DNA of 64,000 bases, from NCBI GenBank assembly GCA_036001245.1, contig DASYUL010000061.1:38880-102879 (forward strand), given 5' to 3'. Below, piece after piece: positions 1 to 9,044 of the stretch. Each line of letters starts with the position of its first letter. The stretch's first letter is position 1. Made by a program: the position numbers and the translations under genes. The DNA is from Gp7-AA6 sp036001245 (GTDB taxonomy: Bacteria; Acidobacteriota; Thermoanaerobaculia; UBA5066; Gp7-AA6). The notes beneath the pieces are model-generated. The model was given only the letters and a program-made list of their open reading frames with translations, made no database searches and was not told where the DNA came from.

Positions 1-2218
1 CGACGCGGATGCCGCCGACGAGCGAGTTGAGCGTCGTCGCGACGTCCTCGATCGGCACCCCGAGATCCGCCGCTCGTGCGCGGTCGGGCAGGATCCGCAG
101 CTCCGGCATCCCGAGGCGGTAGTCGGTGTCGAGGTCCACGACGAGCCCGGTCCCCGCGAGCCTGGTCCGGATCGAGTCGCTCGCTTGGACGAGCTTGTCC
201 CAGTCGGACCCGCGCACGGAGAACTCGACCGGGAAGCCGCGCTGCGCCGTGAACCCCGACTGCGAGAGGTCCTGGATGACGGCCTTCAATCCCGGGATCC
301 CGTTCAACTGCTTGCGCAGGACCGCCGCGAACTCGGACTGGGAGAGATCGCGGTCGCGCGGCGGGACGAGGGTGATGAACATGAATCCCCCGCTCACCCC
401 GGACGCTGAACCGCCGCCGCCGCCACCGATGACCGTGTAGTTCCGGATAATCTCGGGGCGCTCCGCCAGAACCGTTTCCGCCTGCCGGAAGATCTTGTCG
501 GTCTCCAGGAGGTCGGAGCCGACGGCCGTCTGGAGCCGGATGATGAAACGGCTCTGGTCCTGCGAGGGAACGAACTCCTTCGGCAGCCCCTTCAGCACGA
601 GGAAGGAGACGACGAAGAGCGCCGCGCCGGCCGAGAGGACGAGGATCGGCCGCTTGAGTCCCCCCGAGAGCGCGCGGCCGTAGAGTCGCTCGAGCCGCCC
701 GAACAGCCGGTCGACGGCGAGACCGAGGCGACTTCGCCCCTCGCGCGACGTCTGCAGGAACTGCGCGCACCGCGCCGGCGCGAGCGTCATCGCCTCGACG
801 TACGAGAGCAGGACCGCGATGCAGAGCGTGATCCCGAACTGGAGGAAGAAGCGCCCGATGACCCCCTTCATGAAGACGACCGGGCTGAAGATGGCGACGA
901 CGGCCAGCGTCGCCGCGAGCGCGGCGAACGTGATCTCCTTGGTCCCCTCCCGCGCGGCCTGCACGCGTCCCTTGCCCATCTCGCCGTGCCGGTAGATGTT
1001 CTCGAGCACCATGATTGCGTCATCGACGACGATGCCGACCGCGAGCGCGAGGGCGAGAAGGGTGAACGTGTTGAAGGTGAAGCCGAGGAAGTAGATCGCG
1101 GCGACCGTGCCGAGCAACGACATCGGGATCGCGAGGACGACGTTCATCGTGCTCGAGAGGGACCCGAGGAAGAGCCAGCACACGAAGGCCGTGAGGAGGA
1201 CGGAGAGAACGAGCTCGATCTGGATCTCGTGGACCGAGTCCTCGATGAACTTCGTCGAGTCGAAGTTGATCGCGAGCATCATGCCTTCCGGCAGGGTCTT
1301 CCGGATGTCGTCCAGGGTGGAGCGGATGCCCCGAGCGACGGACACCGCGTTCGCGCCGCGCTGCTTGCGGACGCCGATGCCCTGCGCCGGCTGGCCGTTC
1401 ACGCGGGAGAGCCGCCGGACGTCTTCGAAACCGTCTTCGACGAGCGCGACGTCCTCGAGGTAGACGGGGGTCCCGGCCACCTCGCGCACGACGATCCGCC
1501 GGAGGGTCGCCAGGTCGATCGCCTCCCCGAGGACACGGACGTTGATCTCGCGCCCCTCCCCTTCGAGACGGCCGGCGGGCAGCTCCACGTGCTCGCGGCG
1601 CAAGGCCTCGTTCACCTCCGACACGGTCAGCCCCTTTTCGTCGAGGCGCGACGCGTCCACCCAGATGCGAACGTTCCTCTCGAGGTAGCCGCCCATCGTG
1701 ATCTCGCCGACTCCCGGCACCGTCTGAAGCTTCTCCTTCACGCGGTAGCGGGCGTAGTCGGCGAGCACGCGTTGCGGGAACGGGCCCGCAAGGCCGATCC
1801 ACATGATCGGCTGGTCCTCCGGGTTCGTTTTCGAGATGACCGGCGGATCCATGTCGCGCGGCAGCCGCTGCTGCGACTGCGAGACCTTCGTCTGGACGTC
1901 CTGCAGCGCGAGGTCGACGTCGCGGGCGAGGTCGAGCTCGACGGTGATCGACCCTCCCCCCTGCCGCGACGACGACGTGATCGATTTGACCCCCTCGACC
2001 TGGACGAGGGCTTCCTCGAGGACTTCGATCGCGTCGTTTTCGACGACCTCGGGCGCCGCGCCCTCCCACGTGATCCCCACCGAGATCGTGGGAAAGTCGA
2101 CGTCGGGGAACTGGCTGATTCCGATTCTCGAGGCGGCGACACCGCCGAAGACGACGGTCGCCGCCATCAGCATCCAGGCGAAAACCGGCTTCTCGATGCA
2201 GGCGTCGGTCAGTTTCAC
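1..2218 (-). CDS. RND efflux pump inner-membrane transporter (HAE1/AcrB type), 3' part missing
   Basis: Inner-membrane, proton-driven pump subunit of a tripartite efflux system. About 739 residues are visible; the family usually has about 1,030-1,060, so the C-terminal third lies beyond the left edge. The N-terminus shows the typical first membrane helix followed by a SQFPDVDFPTISV-like stretch. Two adjacent aspartates at about residues 399-400 (VGIVVDDAIMVLENIYRH) match the proton-relay pair in helix 4. The GTG start at 2218 overlaps the stop of the upstream adaptor gene (GTGA). Substrate cannot be read from sequence. The reading frame is open throughout. Confidence 0.93.
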   Translation of the reverse strand, partial: MKLTDACIEKPVFAWMLMAATVVFGGVAASRIGISQFPDVDFPTISVGITWEGAAPEVVENDAIEVLEEALVQVEGVKSITSSSRQGGGSITVELDLARDVDLALQDVQTKVSQSQQRLPRDMDPPVISKTNPEDQPIMWIGLAGPFPQRVLADYARYRVKEKLQTVPGVGEITMGGYLERNVRIWVDASRLDEKGLTVSEVNEALRREHVELPAGRLEGEGREINVRVLGEAIDLATLRRIVVREVAGTPVYLEDVALVEDGFEDVRRLSRVNGQPAQGIGVRKQRGANAVSVARGIRSTLDDIRKTLPEGMMLAINFDSTKFIEDSVHEIQIELVLSVLLTAFVCWLFLGSLSSTMNVVLAIPMSLLGTVAAIYFLGFTFNTFTLLALALAVGIVVDDAIMVLENIYRHGEMGKGRVQAAREGTKEITFAALAATLAVVAIFSPVVFMKGVIGRFFLQFGITLCIAVLLSYVEAMTLAPARCAQFLQTSREGRSRLGLAVDRLFGRLERLYGRALSGGLKRPILVLSAGAALFVVSFLVLKGLPKEFVPSQDQSRFIIRLQTAVGSDLLETDKIFRQAETVLAERPEIIRNYTVIGGGGGGSASGVSGGFMFITLVPPRDRDLSQSEFAAVLRKQLNGIPGLKAVIQDLSQSGFTAQRGFPVEFSVRGSDWDKLVQASDSIRTRLAGTGLVVDLDTDYRLGMPELRILPDRARAADLGVPIEDVATTLNSLVGGIRV

Positions 2219-3411
2219 GGCGTGGCCCCCGAAGGCGCGGCGGAGGGAGCTCCCTCGCCGCTCCGTGTTACCCGTACCTTCGCCCCCTCGCGGAGCGCCT
2301 CGCCTCCGCGGATGACGAGTTGCTCGCCCGGCTTGACGCCGGAGCGCACTTCGACGCGACCGTCGGCTGTCGAGAGACCGAGCGTCAGCTCGCGCTCCCG
2401 CGCGACGCCCCCCTCGACGACATAGGCGAGAAATCCCCGCTCGCTCGGACGAACCGCGGTCTGCGGGATGACCGGCGACGCCGCCGGGGAACCGACCGGC
2501 ACGGTGACCTGCGCGAAAGAGCCGGGCCGCAGCTCACCGCGGCTCGGATCGTTCACGTGCGCGGTGACCGCAACCATCCGCGACGTCGAGTCGGCCGACG
2601 CGGCGACGTGCGTGAGGGCCGCCGAGTACTGCCTCTTCGACTCCCGCACGTTGAAGCGGGCCTTCATCCCGGGGGAGAGCCGCGCAGCGTCCTGCTCCGG
2701 GACCTGGAAGCGCAGGAGGAGCGGCTCGCGGCGCACGAGCGTCGCCAGCGTCGCGCCGGGCTGCACGTACTGACCCGTCTGCACGTTGCGGGTCTGGATG
2801 ACGCCCGCCGCCGGAGCGCGCACGAAGGCCTCCCGCAGGTTCAACTGCGCGAGGTCGACGCCGGACCGGGCCTGCGCGACCTCCGCCTTCGCGGTCGAGA
2901 CGCGCGTACGCCACGTGTCCAAATCTTCTTCCTTGACGAGCGCCGGGTTTTTCGCGTTCACCGCGACGCGCCGGTCGAGGCCCGTCTTCGCTTCGGCCTC
3001 GGCGGCCTGGGCCTTTTCGAGCGTTGCCTGCGCCGAGCGCACCGCGAGCCGATAACGCTCTGGCTCGATCTCGACGAGCAACGTGCCGGGAGCGACGACG
3101 TTCCCCTCTGCGAAGTGGATCCGGTCGATCGCGCCGGGAACGCGCGACGTGATCTCCACGCGCTCGAACGCTTCGACCGAGCCGACGGCGGAGATGGAGT
3201 ACTCCACGGAGCGAGCCTCGACGGGCGCGACCTCGACCGGGAACTCGATCTCTCCGCGGCCGCGTCCGCCCCCGGGCGCGCCGCCCCCTTTCGCCGCCGA
3301 CTCCCCCTTGTCGGCGCAGGCGCCCGCGAGGGTCGTCGACGCCAGAATGGCAAGCGCGGCGAGCACCGTCGCGGGACGCGCGATCGCGAACCGTCTCTTC
3401 ACGTTCTTCAT
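2215..3411 (-). CDS. RND efflux periplasmic adaptor (membrane fusion protein, HlyD/AcrA family)
   Basis: Periplasmic adaptor linking the RND pump to the outer-membrane channel. It is 398 aa, normal for the family. The N-terminus has a basic start, a hydrophobic segment and LAGAC, a likely lipobox, so it is probably a lipoprotein. A Gly-rich linker follows, then the split lipoyl (barrel-sandwich) domain around a coiled-coil hairpin with alternating Ala/Glu/Lys, and a beta-barrel near QVPEQDAARLSPG. The ATG at 3411 overlaps the TolC-like gene stop (ATGA) and its own stop overlaps the RND gene start, so the three genes form one operon. Confidence 0.93.
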   Translation of the reverse strand: MKNVKRRFAIARPATVLAALAILASTTLAGACADKGESAAKGGGAPGGGRGRGEIEFPVEVAPVEARSVEYSISAVGSVEAFERVEITSRVPGAIDRIHFAEGNVVAPGTLLVEIEPERYRLAVRSAQATLEKAQAAEAEAKTGLDRRVAVNAKNPALVKEEDLDTWRTRVSTAKAEVAQARSGVDLAQLNLREAFVRAPAAGVIQTRNVQTGQYVQPGATLATLVRREPLLLRFQVPEQDAARLSPGMKARFNVRESKRQYSAALTHVAASADSTSRMVAVTAHVNDPSRGELRPGSFAQVTVPVGSPAASPVIPQTAVRPSERGFLAYVVEGGVARERELTLGLSTADGRVEVRSGVKPGEQLVIRGGEALREGAKVRVTRSGEGAPSAAPSGATP

Positions 3412-4796
3412 GGCGAGAGCCTCTCCGGCGCTCCTCCCTCCGAAGGCTCGGGGAGGGCCGGTGACGCCGCGGGCCACCGGCCGAGCGCGCGGGACAGCGA
3501 GAGCCGCGCGATGCCGAGCGCGAAGCGCTGGCGCGCGAGATCTGCCGCCGCCTCGAACGCCGAGACGGCGGCGTCCGCCTGCTCGAGCGCCGTCGCGAGC
3601 CCTTCCGAGTAGCGCACCCGGACCTCTCGCGCGTTCTGCTCGGCGACGCGGGACCGGACCTCCGCCTGCTCGAGCGCGGCGCGGGAGGTCGCGAGGTCGG
3701 TCCGCGCGGTACGGATCTCGAGCCCGATCCGGCGCCGCAGCGCGTCCGCGTTCAACAGCGCCTCCCGGTACTCGGCGCGCCGCGCGGCCGCCTCCGCGTA
3801 CCGCGTGCCGCCGTCGAAGATCTCCCAGTTCAGGAGCGCCGCCACGTTCCAGTCCCTCTCGCGCCCGGATAGCCCCGCCTCGTTCGTGCCGCGATACGTC
3901 CCGCGCAGCGTCACCGTCGGAATCGCCCGCAGTTGCGGCTCGAGCGCGAGGAGCCGAAGGGACTCGGCGCGCAGGGTGAGCTCGCGCAGGTCCGCCCTCG
4001 CGCCCTGGGCCGCCTGCTCGAGCTCGTCGGCGCTCGCCGACTCCAAGGGCTCGGCCGGCGGCTCGACGAGCGGCCGTTCGACCGGCGCGGCGATCAGGTA
4101 CCCGAGAGAGAGCCGGGAGCTCACGACGGCATTCTGCGCCTCCGTGAGCGCGAGCTGCGCGGTCGCGAGCTCCAGCTCCGCTCGCGTGAGGTCGTTCGAC
4201 GACGCGAGACCGGCTTCGAGCTTCGTCCGTGCGTCGTCGACCGTCGCCTGCGCGACCTCGATTCGGCGGCTTGCCGCGTCCCGCAGCTGCTCGGCCGAGA
4301 GCACCGCGAAGAAGCTCGAGCTGACGTCGTAGGCGAGAACCCGCTGGATCTCCGCCGACGCGTTCTCCTGGGCCTCGAGGTTGCGCGTGGCGCTGCGCGC
4401 GACGGGAAACGCGCGTACGTCGAGGACGTCCGTTTCGACCGTCACGACGCCCGACAGCGCGTCGAGCGCCTGGACGACGATCTGTTCGTCGTCGACGGTG
4501 CGGGTGACCTCGCGGGACCGGCGCGTGTAAGTGCCCGCGAAGGAGAGATCGGGCAGGAGAGCCGCGTACGCCTGCCGGCGAAGCGCGCGCGCGCGGTCGA
4601 TCCGCGCCGCCGCGATCCCGGAGAGCTCGTTGTTGCGGCCGGCGAGCGCGAGCGCCTCGGAGAGCGTGAGCGGCGGAGCGGTCGGCGGCGCGGCCGGAGC
4701 CTTGCGGGCGTCGGCGGAGGGAGAAGGATGCGCCGAAGCCGGAGAGCCCCCGAGAAAGCCCAGAAGGGCGATCACGGTCGCGATTCTGCACAGCAT
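3408..4796 (-). CDS. TolC-family outer-membrane efflux protein
   Basis: Outer-membrane channel of the same tripartite efflux system and first gene of the operon. 462 aa. The signal peptide begins MLCRIATVIALLGFLGG and is followed by a Pro/Ala-rich segment; the mature part holds two long alpha-helical outer-membrane-efflux repeats rich in Ala, Glu and Arg (LTLSEALALAGRNN at the start of the first). I chose the ATG at 4796 because it places the signal peptide at the N-terminus, although an in-frame start 36 codons upstream exists. No strong ribosome-binding site is visible. The order outer channel-adaptor-pump, with 4-base overlaps, argues for co-translation. Confidence 0.9.
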   Translation of the reverse strand: MLCRIATVIALLGFLGGSPASAHPSPSADARKAPAAPPTAPPLTLSEALALAGRNNELSGIAAARIDRARALRRQAYAALLPDLSFAGTYTRRSREVTRTVDDEQIVVQALDALSGVVTVETDVLDVRAFPVARSATRNLEAQENASAEIQRVLAYDVSSSFFAVLSAEQLRDAASRRIEVAQATVDDARTKLEAGLASSNDLTRAELELATAQLALTEAQNAVVSSRLSLGYLIAAPVERPLVEPPAEPLESASADELEQAAQGARADLRELTLRAESLRLLALEPQLRAIPTVTLRGTYRGTNEAGLSGRERDWNVAALLNWEIFDGGTRYAEAAARRAEYREALLNADALRRRIGLEIRTARTDLATSRAALEQAEVRSRVAEQNAREVRVRYSEGLATALEQADAAVSAFEAAADLARQRFALGIARLSLSRALGRWPAASPALPEPSEGGAPERLSP

Positions 4797-4959
4797 GTGG
4801 CAGGGACGCACGGCGCCCCACGTCAGCGCTCTCGAGCCCAAGATTCCTCCGTCGACTGCAGAACGGAATCTTAGACCCGCGCATGCCCGGGGACCGGATC
4901 GCACTAGTGGGCCGGATTTGCACGCGGTTCGCCGCGAACCGCGGAGATAAGCTGCCGAA

Positions 4960-5184
4960 ATGACCCCGCGGCGCTGGATCGAGTACCTGGCGGCGATCCT
5001 GGCGGGGAACGCGATCTACTTTCTCCTGCTCTTCCCCGACCTGCCCCCCGCGCTCCAGCACCGCCCGTTCGTGTTCGACCTCGGGCTGGCGCTCGATTTC
5101 TTCCTCTGCGTGACCGTCTATGGCGTCATCCGGATGGGCAGCCGGCACGCGCAGCGCTGGAACCGGAGGAGCTCGATGCGCTAG
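4960..5184 (+). CDS. small two-helix membrane protein, function unknown
   Basis: 74-aa predicted membrane protein, not recognised. Two hydrophobic stretches can be seen (about residues 9-27 and 41-58), with a basic C-terminal tail rich in Arg and Ser. A GGAGATAAG ribosome-binding site lies about 10 bases upstream of the ATG. It is divergent from the efflux operon across a 163-base gap and convergent with the haemoglobin gene. Reality as a gene rests on the ribosome-binding site, the hydrophobic pattern and the absence of any competing frame. Confidence 0.55.
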   Translation: MTPRRWIEYLAAILAGNAIYFLLLFPDLPPALQHRPFVFDLGLALDFFLCVTVYGVIRMGSRHAQRWNRRSSMR

Positions 5185-5192
5185 GCGCCACC

Positions 5193-5263
5193 GTCATTCC
5201 GAGGGCCGAAGGCCCGAGGAATCTCCCCGGACGGGAGAGATCCCTCGCTTCGCATCGGGATGA
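5193..5263. repeat. REP-like palindromic repeat (GTCATTCCGAG family)
   Basis: The gap between two convergent genes contains an interspersed palindrome. It starts GTCATTCCGAGGGCCGAAGG and ends CTTCGCATCGGGATGA, with a central GGCCGAAGGCC hairpin and GAATCTCC/GAGATCCC arms. Elements beginning GTCATTCCGAG are widespread intergenic repeats in several phyla (known). It may also act as a bidirectional terminator here (inference). Confidence 0.6.
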
Positions 5264-5271
5264 TTGGCAGG

Positions 5272-5739
5272 CTACGGCTTCTCGACGATGTCCGGCTTCA
5301 GACTCGACACCAAGCCCAGGAGCTCGTTCTTCTCCGCCGCCGGCACTTTGAACTTGTCGAGGCTCGCCACCAGAGCCTTGACCGCGAGATCCCAGTCGCT
5401 GCCCGTGATCCCGAGCCCCTTGTGGGCCGTCTTCGTGTCGCGCCCAACGTAGACACATGGGCCTCCGGCCGCCTGGCACAGCTGCTCGACCGCGAGCTGC
5501 CGCAGCCGGCCCTTCGAGCTGTCGCTCAAGCCCACGAGAAAACGGCTCAACTGCTTGTCCTGGGCCATCTGGGCCAGGAAATCGTCCATCACTGCCGCGA
5601 TCGCGTCATAGCCCCCGAGCCTCTTGTACAGAGAAGGGGCGGCGGCCGCTGCCGCGTTCGCGGGAGGCTTCGACTGAGCGAGACCCGCGGCGGCCAGACA
5701 CAGGAGCAGGGCGAGCGCCGTGCAGACACGCTGGAACAT
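5272..5739 (-). CDS. truncated haemoglobin, group I, with signal peptide
   Basis: 155-aa haem protein of the 2-on-2 globin family. Residues 1-22 form a clear Sec signal peptide (MFQRVCTALALLLCLAAAG, then LAQ). An Ala-rich linker precedes the globin fold, which starts SLYKRLGGYDAIAAVMDDF. The proximal haem ligand (F8) is the His in GRDTKTAHKGLGIT. The usual Tyr at B10 appears to be replaced by Leu (DDFLAQM), which would alter ligand stabilisation. AAGGAGGG lies just upstream of the ATG, an excellent ribosome-binding site. Most group I members are cytoplasmic, so export is notable. It stands alone as a single-gene unit. Confidence 0.88.
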   Translation of the reverse strand: MFQRVCTALALLLCLAAAGLAQSKPPANAAAAAAPSLYKRLGGYDAIAAVMDDFLAQMAQDKQLSRFLVGLSDSSKGRLRQLAVEQLCQAAGGPCVYVGRDTKTAHKGLGITGSDWDLAVKALVASLDKFKVPAAEKNELLGLVSSLKPDIVEKP

Positions 5740-5788
5740 GGTCCCTCCTTCGTTATCGACGTTTACGAACCGAAAGGCGAGGCGGATT

Positions 5789-6613
5789 CTATCGACTCAT
5801 CGCCGGAACCAGATAAATCAGCGCGAGCCCGAAGAGGAAACAGTAGATCGCGAACCAGTGGAGTCGCTTCGCGACGACCACCCGGACGAGCCACCCGATC
5901 GCGAAGTAGCCGACGACCCCCGCGACGACCGCGCCGCCCAGGTACTTCGCGAAGTCCGGCCCGGCGAAGAAGGAGGCGCCTCTCTCCTGCCAGGCGCTTC
6001 CGAGCTCGAGCACCGACGCCCCGAGGACCGCCGGAATCAACAGGAGAAAGGAGAACGTCACGGCCCACCGGCGGGAGAGCCCGACGAGCAGCGCGAACGC
6101 GATCGTCGTCGCCGATCGGGAGAGGCCGGGCAGAACCGCGAGGCCCTGGACGATCCCGATCAGGATTGCGTCTCCGACCGTCGTCGACTCTCGATCGCGG
6201 CCGCGCTCGCGGGCGAAGAGTGACAGGACCAGAAAGAGTCCGGTCCCGATCTCCATCGCGCCGACGAAACGCGGGTCTCGCTTCGTCTCCTCGACCACGC
6301 GCTTCAAAAACAGGCCGACGACTCCCGTCGGGATCGTCGCCGCCAGGACGAGAACGGCGAGCCTCCAGGAGTCGCGATGCCGAGTTGATTTCTGCTCGAA
6401 GAGTCCCTTCGCCTCCTCGGCGAGAATCCTTCGAAAGAAGACCACGACCGCGACGAGAGTCCCGACGTGGACCATGACGTCGAACAGCACTCCGACCTGC
6501 GCGAAATTCGGCAGGAGTATCTCGGCCGCCGACAAATGACCGTCGGACGAGACGGGAAGGAACTCCGTCAATCCCTGGACGACCCCGAGAAGAATCGCTT
6601 CGAGCCAGCTCAC
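5789..6613 (-). CDS. uppP: undecaprenyl-diphosphatase UppP (BacA)
   Basis: Integral membrane phosphatase that recycles undecaprenyl pyrophosphate to the monophosphate carrier used in peptidoglycan and surface-polysaccharide synthesis. 274 aa. The two family motifs are present: EFLPVSSDGHL near residue 17 (usually SSTGHL, so Thr to Asp) and PGLSRSATTIA in the second half. Several membrane helices follow, including two near the C-terminus. The GTG start at 6613 overlaps the RNase J stop (GTGA); this is preferred over an ATG 29 codons upstream that would lie inside rnj. Last gene of corA-rsmA-rnj-uppP. Confidence 0.93.
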   Translation of the reverse strand: MSWLEAILLGVVQGLTEFLPVSSDGHLSAAEILLPNFAQVGVLFDVMVHVGTLVAVVVFFRRILAEEAKGLFEQKSTRHRDSWRLAVLVLAATIPTGVVGLFLKRVVEETKRDPRFVGAMEIGTGLFLVLSLFARERGRDRESTTVGDAILIGIVQGLAVLPGLSRSATTIAFALLVGLSRRWAVTFSFLLLIPAVLGASVLELGSAWQERGASFFAGPDFAKYLGGAVVAGVVGYFAIGWLVRVVVAKRLHWFAIYCFLFGLALIYLVPAMSR

Positions 6614-8229
6614 ACGATGACGGGGACGATCACCGGACGGATCCCGAACTCCCGCCGGCAGGCGCGCTTCGCTGCGAGCGCGATCTCCGCGCGGAGCCAT
6701 TCGACGTCGGACCGCTCCTCGTCGGTGACGCGCCCGAGCACTTCCCGGGCGGCGCGCGAGACCTCCGCGGCGACCCCGCTCTCCTCGCGCGCCACGCCGC
6801 GGGAAACCACGGCGATCTCGCGTTCGTGAACGAAGACGACGACGAACCCCTCTTCGGCGAGCCGGCGCCGGTCGCGCACGACTTCGAGGTCGACCGTTTC
6901 GGGGCGCGAGTCGAGGAAGATCTTGCCGGTCGCGACCACGCCGCGCTCGACGCGCAGCCCGGAGGCCGAGAGCGTCAGGCGATCGCCGTTGTCGAGCAGC
7001 GGGACAGAGTCGTCGGAGAGTCCCAGCTCGCGTGCGATCTCCGCCACCGCGGCCAGCATGCGGCGCTCGCCGTGGACGGGCAAAACCGCGCGCGGCTTGA
7101 CGAGCGCGAGCCAGTCGGCGATGTCCTGGCGATGGGCATGACCGGAGACGTGGATCGGCGGCTCCGTCTCGCGCAGCACGCGCGCGCCGCGGCGGACGAG
7201 GTGATCGGTGACACGGTTGACCGAGCGCTCGTGGCCCGGGATCGTCCGGGCGGAGAAGAGGACCAAGTCGCCGGAGTCGAGCTTCAAATCCGAGTGCTCA
7301 TCGAGCGCCAGGCGGTAGAGCGCTGAGAAAGGCTCACCCTGGCTGCCCCCCATGAGGCACAGGACCCGTTTCGCCGGCGTTTCCGCCAGATCCGGGGGAA
7401 AGATCCGGGAAATGGTCGGAATTTGGAGGCGCCGGAAGCGCTCCGCGATCTCGGCGATCGTCCGCATGCTCCGTCCGAGGATCGCGACGCGGCGTCCCTG
7501 GGCCATCGCAGCATCCACCGCCTGCGAGATCCGCGCGACGTGGCTCGAGAAGGTCGTCACCACGATGCGGCCCGGAGCGTCGGCGAAAGCCGCGGAGAGC
7601 CCGGCTCCCGCGATACGCTCGGAGAGAGCGCGGCCCGGCCGCTCCGCGTTGGTCGAATCCACGAGTGCGAGGTCCACCCCGGCCGTGGTCGCCGCCGCGA
7701 TGCCCTCGACGTCGGTCGTCTCGCCGTCGGGTGGATCGGGATCGAGCTTGAAGTCGCCGGAGTGAAAGAGCCTCCATCCTCCCGCCTCGATGAGGATCGC
7801 GGCGGAGTCCGGCACCGAGTGCGACACCCGGAAGAAGGTGAAATCGAATGCGCCGGCTCGCACCCTCTCCCCGCGGCGCGCCTCGACGAGCCGTTCGGGC
7901 GACGCTCCGGCCTCCTCGAGTCGCCGGCCCGCGAGGGCGAGCGTGAATGGAAGCCCGTAGACCGGCGCGTCGCAGCACTCCGCCAGCAGAGGGAGGGACC
8001 CGACGTGGTCCTCGTGCCCGTGGGTCAGGAGGATCGCATCGATCCGGACGCTCTTCAACGGCGAGAGGTCGGGCGCAATGCGGTCGATTCCCGGAAAGGT
8101 CTCGTCGGGAAACGAAACGCCCGCATCGACGACGACGTTCGAGCCGTCGCAGGAAATCCAGAGAACGTTGCGCCCGAACTCTCCCAGGCCGCCGAGCGCC
8201 ACGAGCGAGACTTCCGGGCGACCGTTCAT
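6610..8229 (-). CDS. rnj: ribonuclease J (metallo-beta-lactamase/beta-CASP RNase)
   Basis: Zinc-dependent RNase with endo- and 5'-exonuclease activity in mRNA turnover and rRNA maturation. 539 aa, about the family length. The metallo-beta-lactamase motif HGHEDH is at residues 70-75, with further ligands in the FHSGDFKLDPDP and GHAHRQD regions; the beta-CASP insertion spans the middle and a C-terminal domain follows. ATG at 8229 overlaps the rsmA stop (ATGA). Co-transcription with the rRNA methylase rsmA fits a ribosome-maturation theme. Confidence 0.93.
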   Translation of the reverse strand: MNGRPEVSLVALGGLGEFGRNVLWISCDGSNVVVDAGVSFPDETFPGIDRIAPDLSPLKSVRIDAILLTHGHEDHVGSLPLLAECCDAPVYGLPFTLALAGRRLEEAGASPERLVEARRGERVRAGAFDFTFFRVSHSVPDSAAILIEAGGWRLFHSGDFKLDPDPPDGETTDVEGIAAATTAGVDLALVDSTNAERPGRALSERIAGAGLSAAFADAPGRIVVTTFSSHVARISQAVDAAMAQGRRVAILGRSMRTIAEIAERFRRLQIPTISRIFPPDLAETPAKRVLCLMGGSQGEPFSALYRLALDEHSDLKLDSGDLVLFSARTIPGHERSVNRVTDHLVRRGARVLRETEPPIHVSGHAHRQDIADWLALVKPRAVLPVHGERRMLAAVAEIARELGLSDDSVPLLDNGDRLTLSASGLRVERGVVATGKIFLDSRPETVDLEVVRDRRRLAEEGFVVVFVHEREIAVVSRGVAREESGVAAEVSRAAREVLGRVTDEERSDVEWLRAEIALAAKRACRREFGIRPVIVPVIV

Positions 8230-9044
8230 CGGGGCGCGGCGGCGACGGGGCGAGCGTCGAGGCGGCCGGCGAGCGCGACGTAGTCGGCCAGCGAGAGCTC
8301 CTCCGCGCGCGCTTTCGGTCCCCGGCCGAGCTCCTCGAGCGCGCTCTCGACCTCTCGGCGGCCGGCGATCGAGGAGAGCGCGTTGACGAGGGTCTTGCGC
8401 CGGTATCGGAAGGCGAGCGACGCGAGCGTGAGCGCCCGGTCGCGCGTTTCCGGGTCGAGCATTGGCGTCCGCGGGACAAGCTCGAGCACGCTCGACGTGA
8501 CGCGGGGCGGCGGCCGGAATGCGCCGGGCGGCAGGTCGAACAGCACCCGCGCACGTGCGAACGCCGCCGCGCGAACGGAGAGATACCCGTATTCCGACGA
8601 TCCGGGCGCGGCGCAGATCCGGCGCGCGACCTCCTTCTGGACGGTCGCGACGGCGCGCGAGAACGTTCCCTCCTCCTCCATCGCGCGCATGACGATCGGC
8701 GTGGCGACGTTGTACGGCAGGTTGGAGACCAGAATCGCGGGCGGGGAAAGGCCGGCATCGGAGAGCCAGCCGGCAAAGCTCTTTTCGAGGACGTCTCCGC
8801 GGAGCAGCCGCACGTTGCCGGTTCCGGCGAGCTCCCGCTCGAGGGCGTCCGCCCGGAGGGGGTCGATCTCGACCGCGAGCACGCGACCCGCGCGCTCGGC
8901 GAGCGGGCGCGTGAGCGCTCCCTCCCCCGGCCCGACTTCGAAGGCCGTGTCGCCGGGACCGACGCGGGAAGCGTCGGCGATCCGGCGGGCGGTCTCGGGG
9001 CGGACGAGGAAGTGCTGGCCCCAGCGCTTCCGCGCCGGGATCAC
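8226..9044 (-). CDS. rsmA: 16S rRNA (adenine1518-N6/adenine1519-N6)-dimethyltransferase RsmA (KsgA)
   Basis: SAM-dependent enzyme that dimethylates two adjacent adenines in helix 45 of 16S rRNA late in 30S assembly. 272 aa. It begins with the diagnostic RKRWGQHFLV, has the SAM-binding EVGPGEGALT at about residues 36-45, and the catalytic motif IV SNLPYNVATP near residue 109. The C-terminal helical domain is complete. ATG at 9044 overlaps the corA stop (ATGA), and its stop overlaps the rnj start. Confidence 0.95.
   Translation of the reverse strand: MIPARKRWGQHFLVRPETARRIADASRVGPGDTAFEVGPGEGALTRPLAERAGRVLAVEIDPLRADALERELAGTGNVRLLRGDVLEKSFAGWLSDAGLSPPAILVSNLPYNVATPIVMRAMEEEGTFSRAVATVQKEVARRICAAPGSSEYGYLSVRAAAFARARVLFDLPPGAFRPPPRVTSSVLELVPRTPMLDPETRDRALTLASLAFRYRRKTLVNALSSIAGRREVESALEELGRGPKARAEELSLADYVALAGRLDARPVAAAPR

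Noticed and set aside
986..2425. Long plus-strand frame opposite the RND transporter
   Set aside because: Low-complexity Arg/Asp/Glu-rich translation, a codon-bias shadow of the RND and adaptor genes on the other strand.
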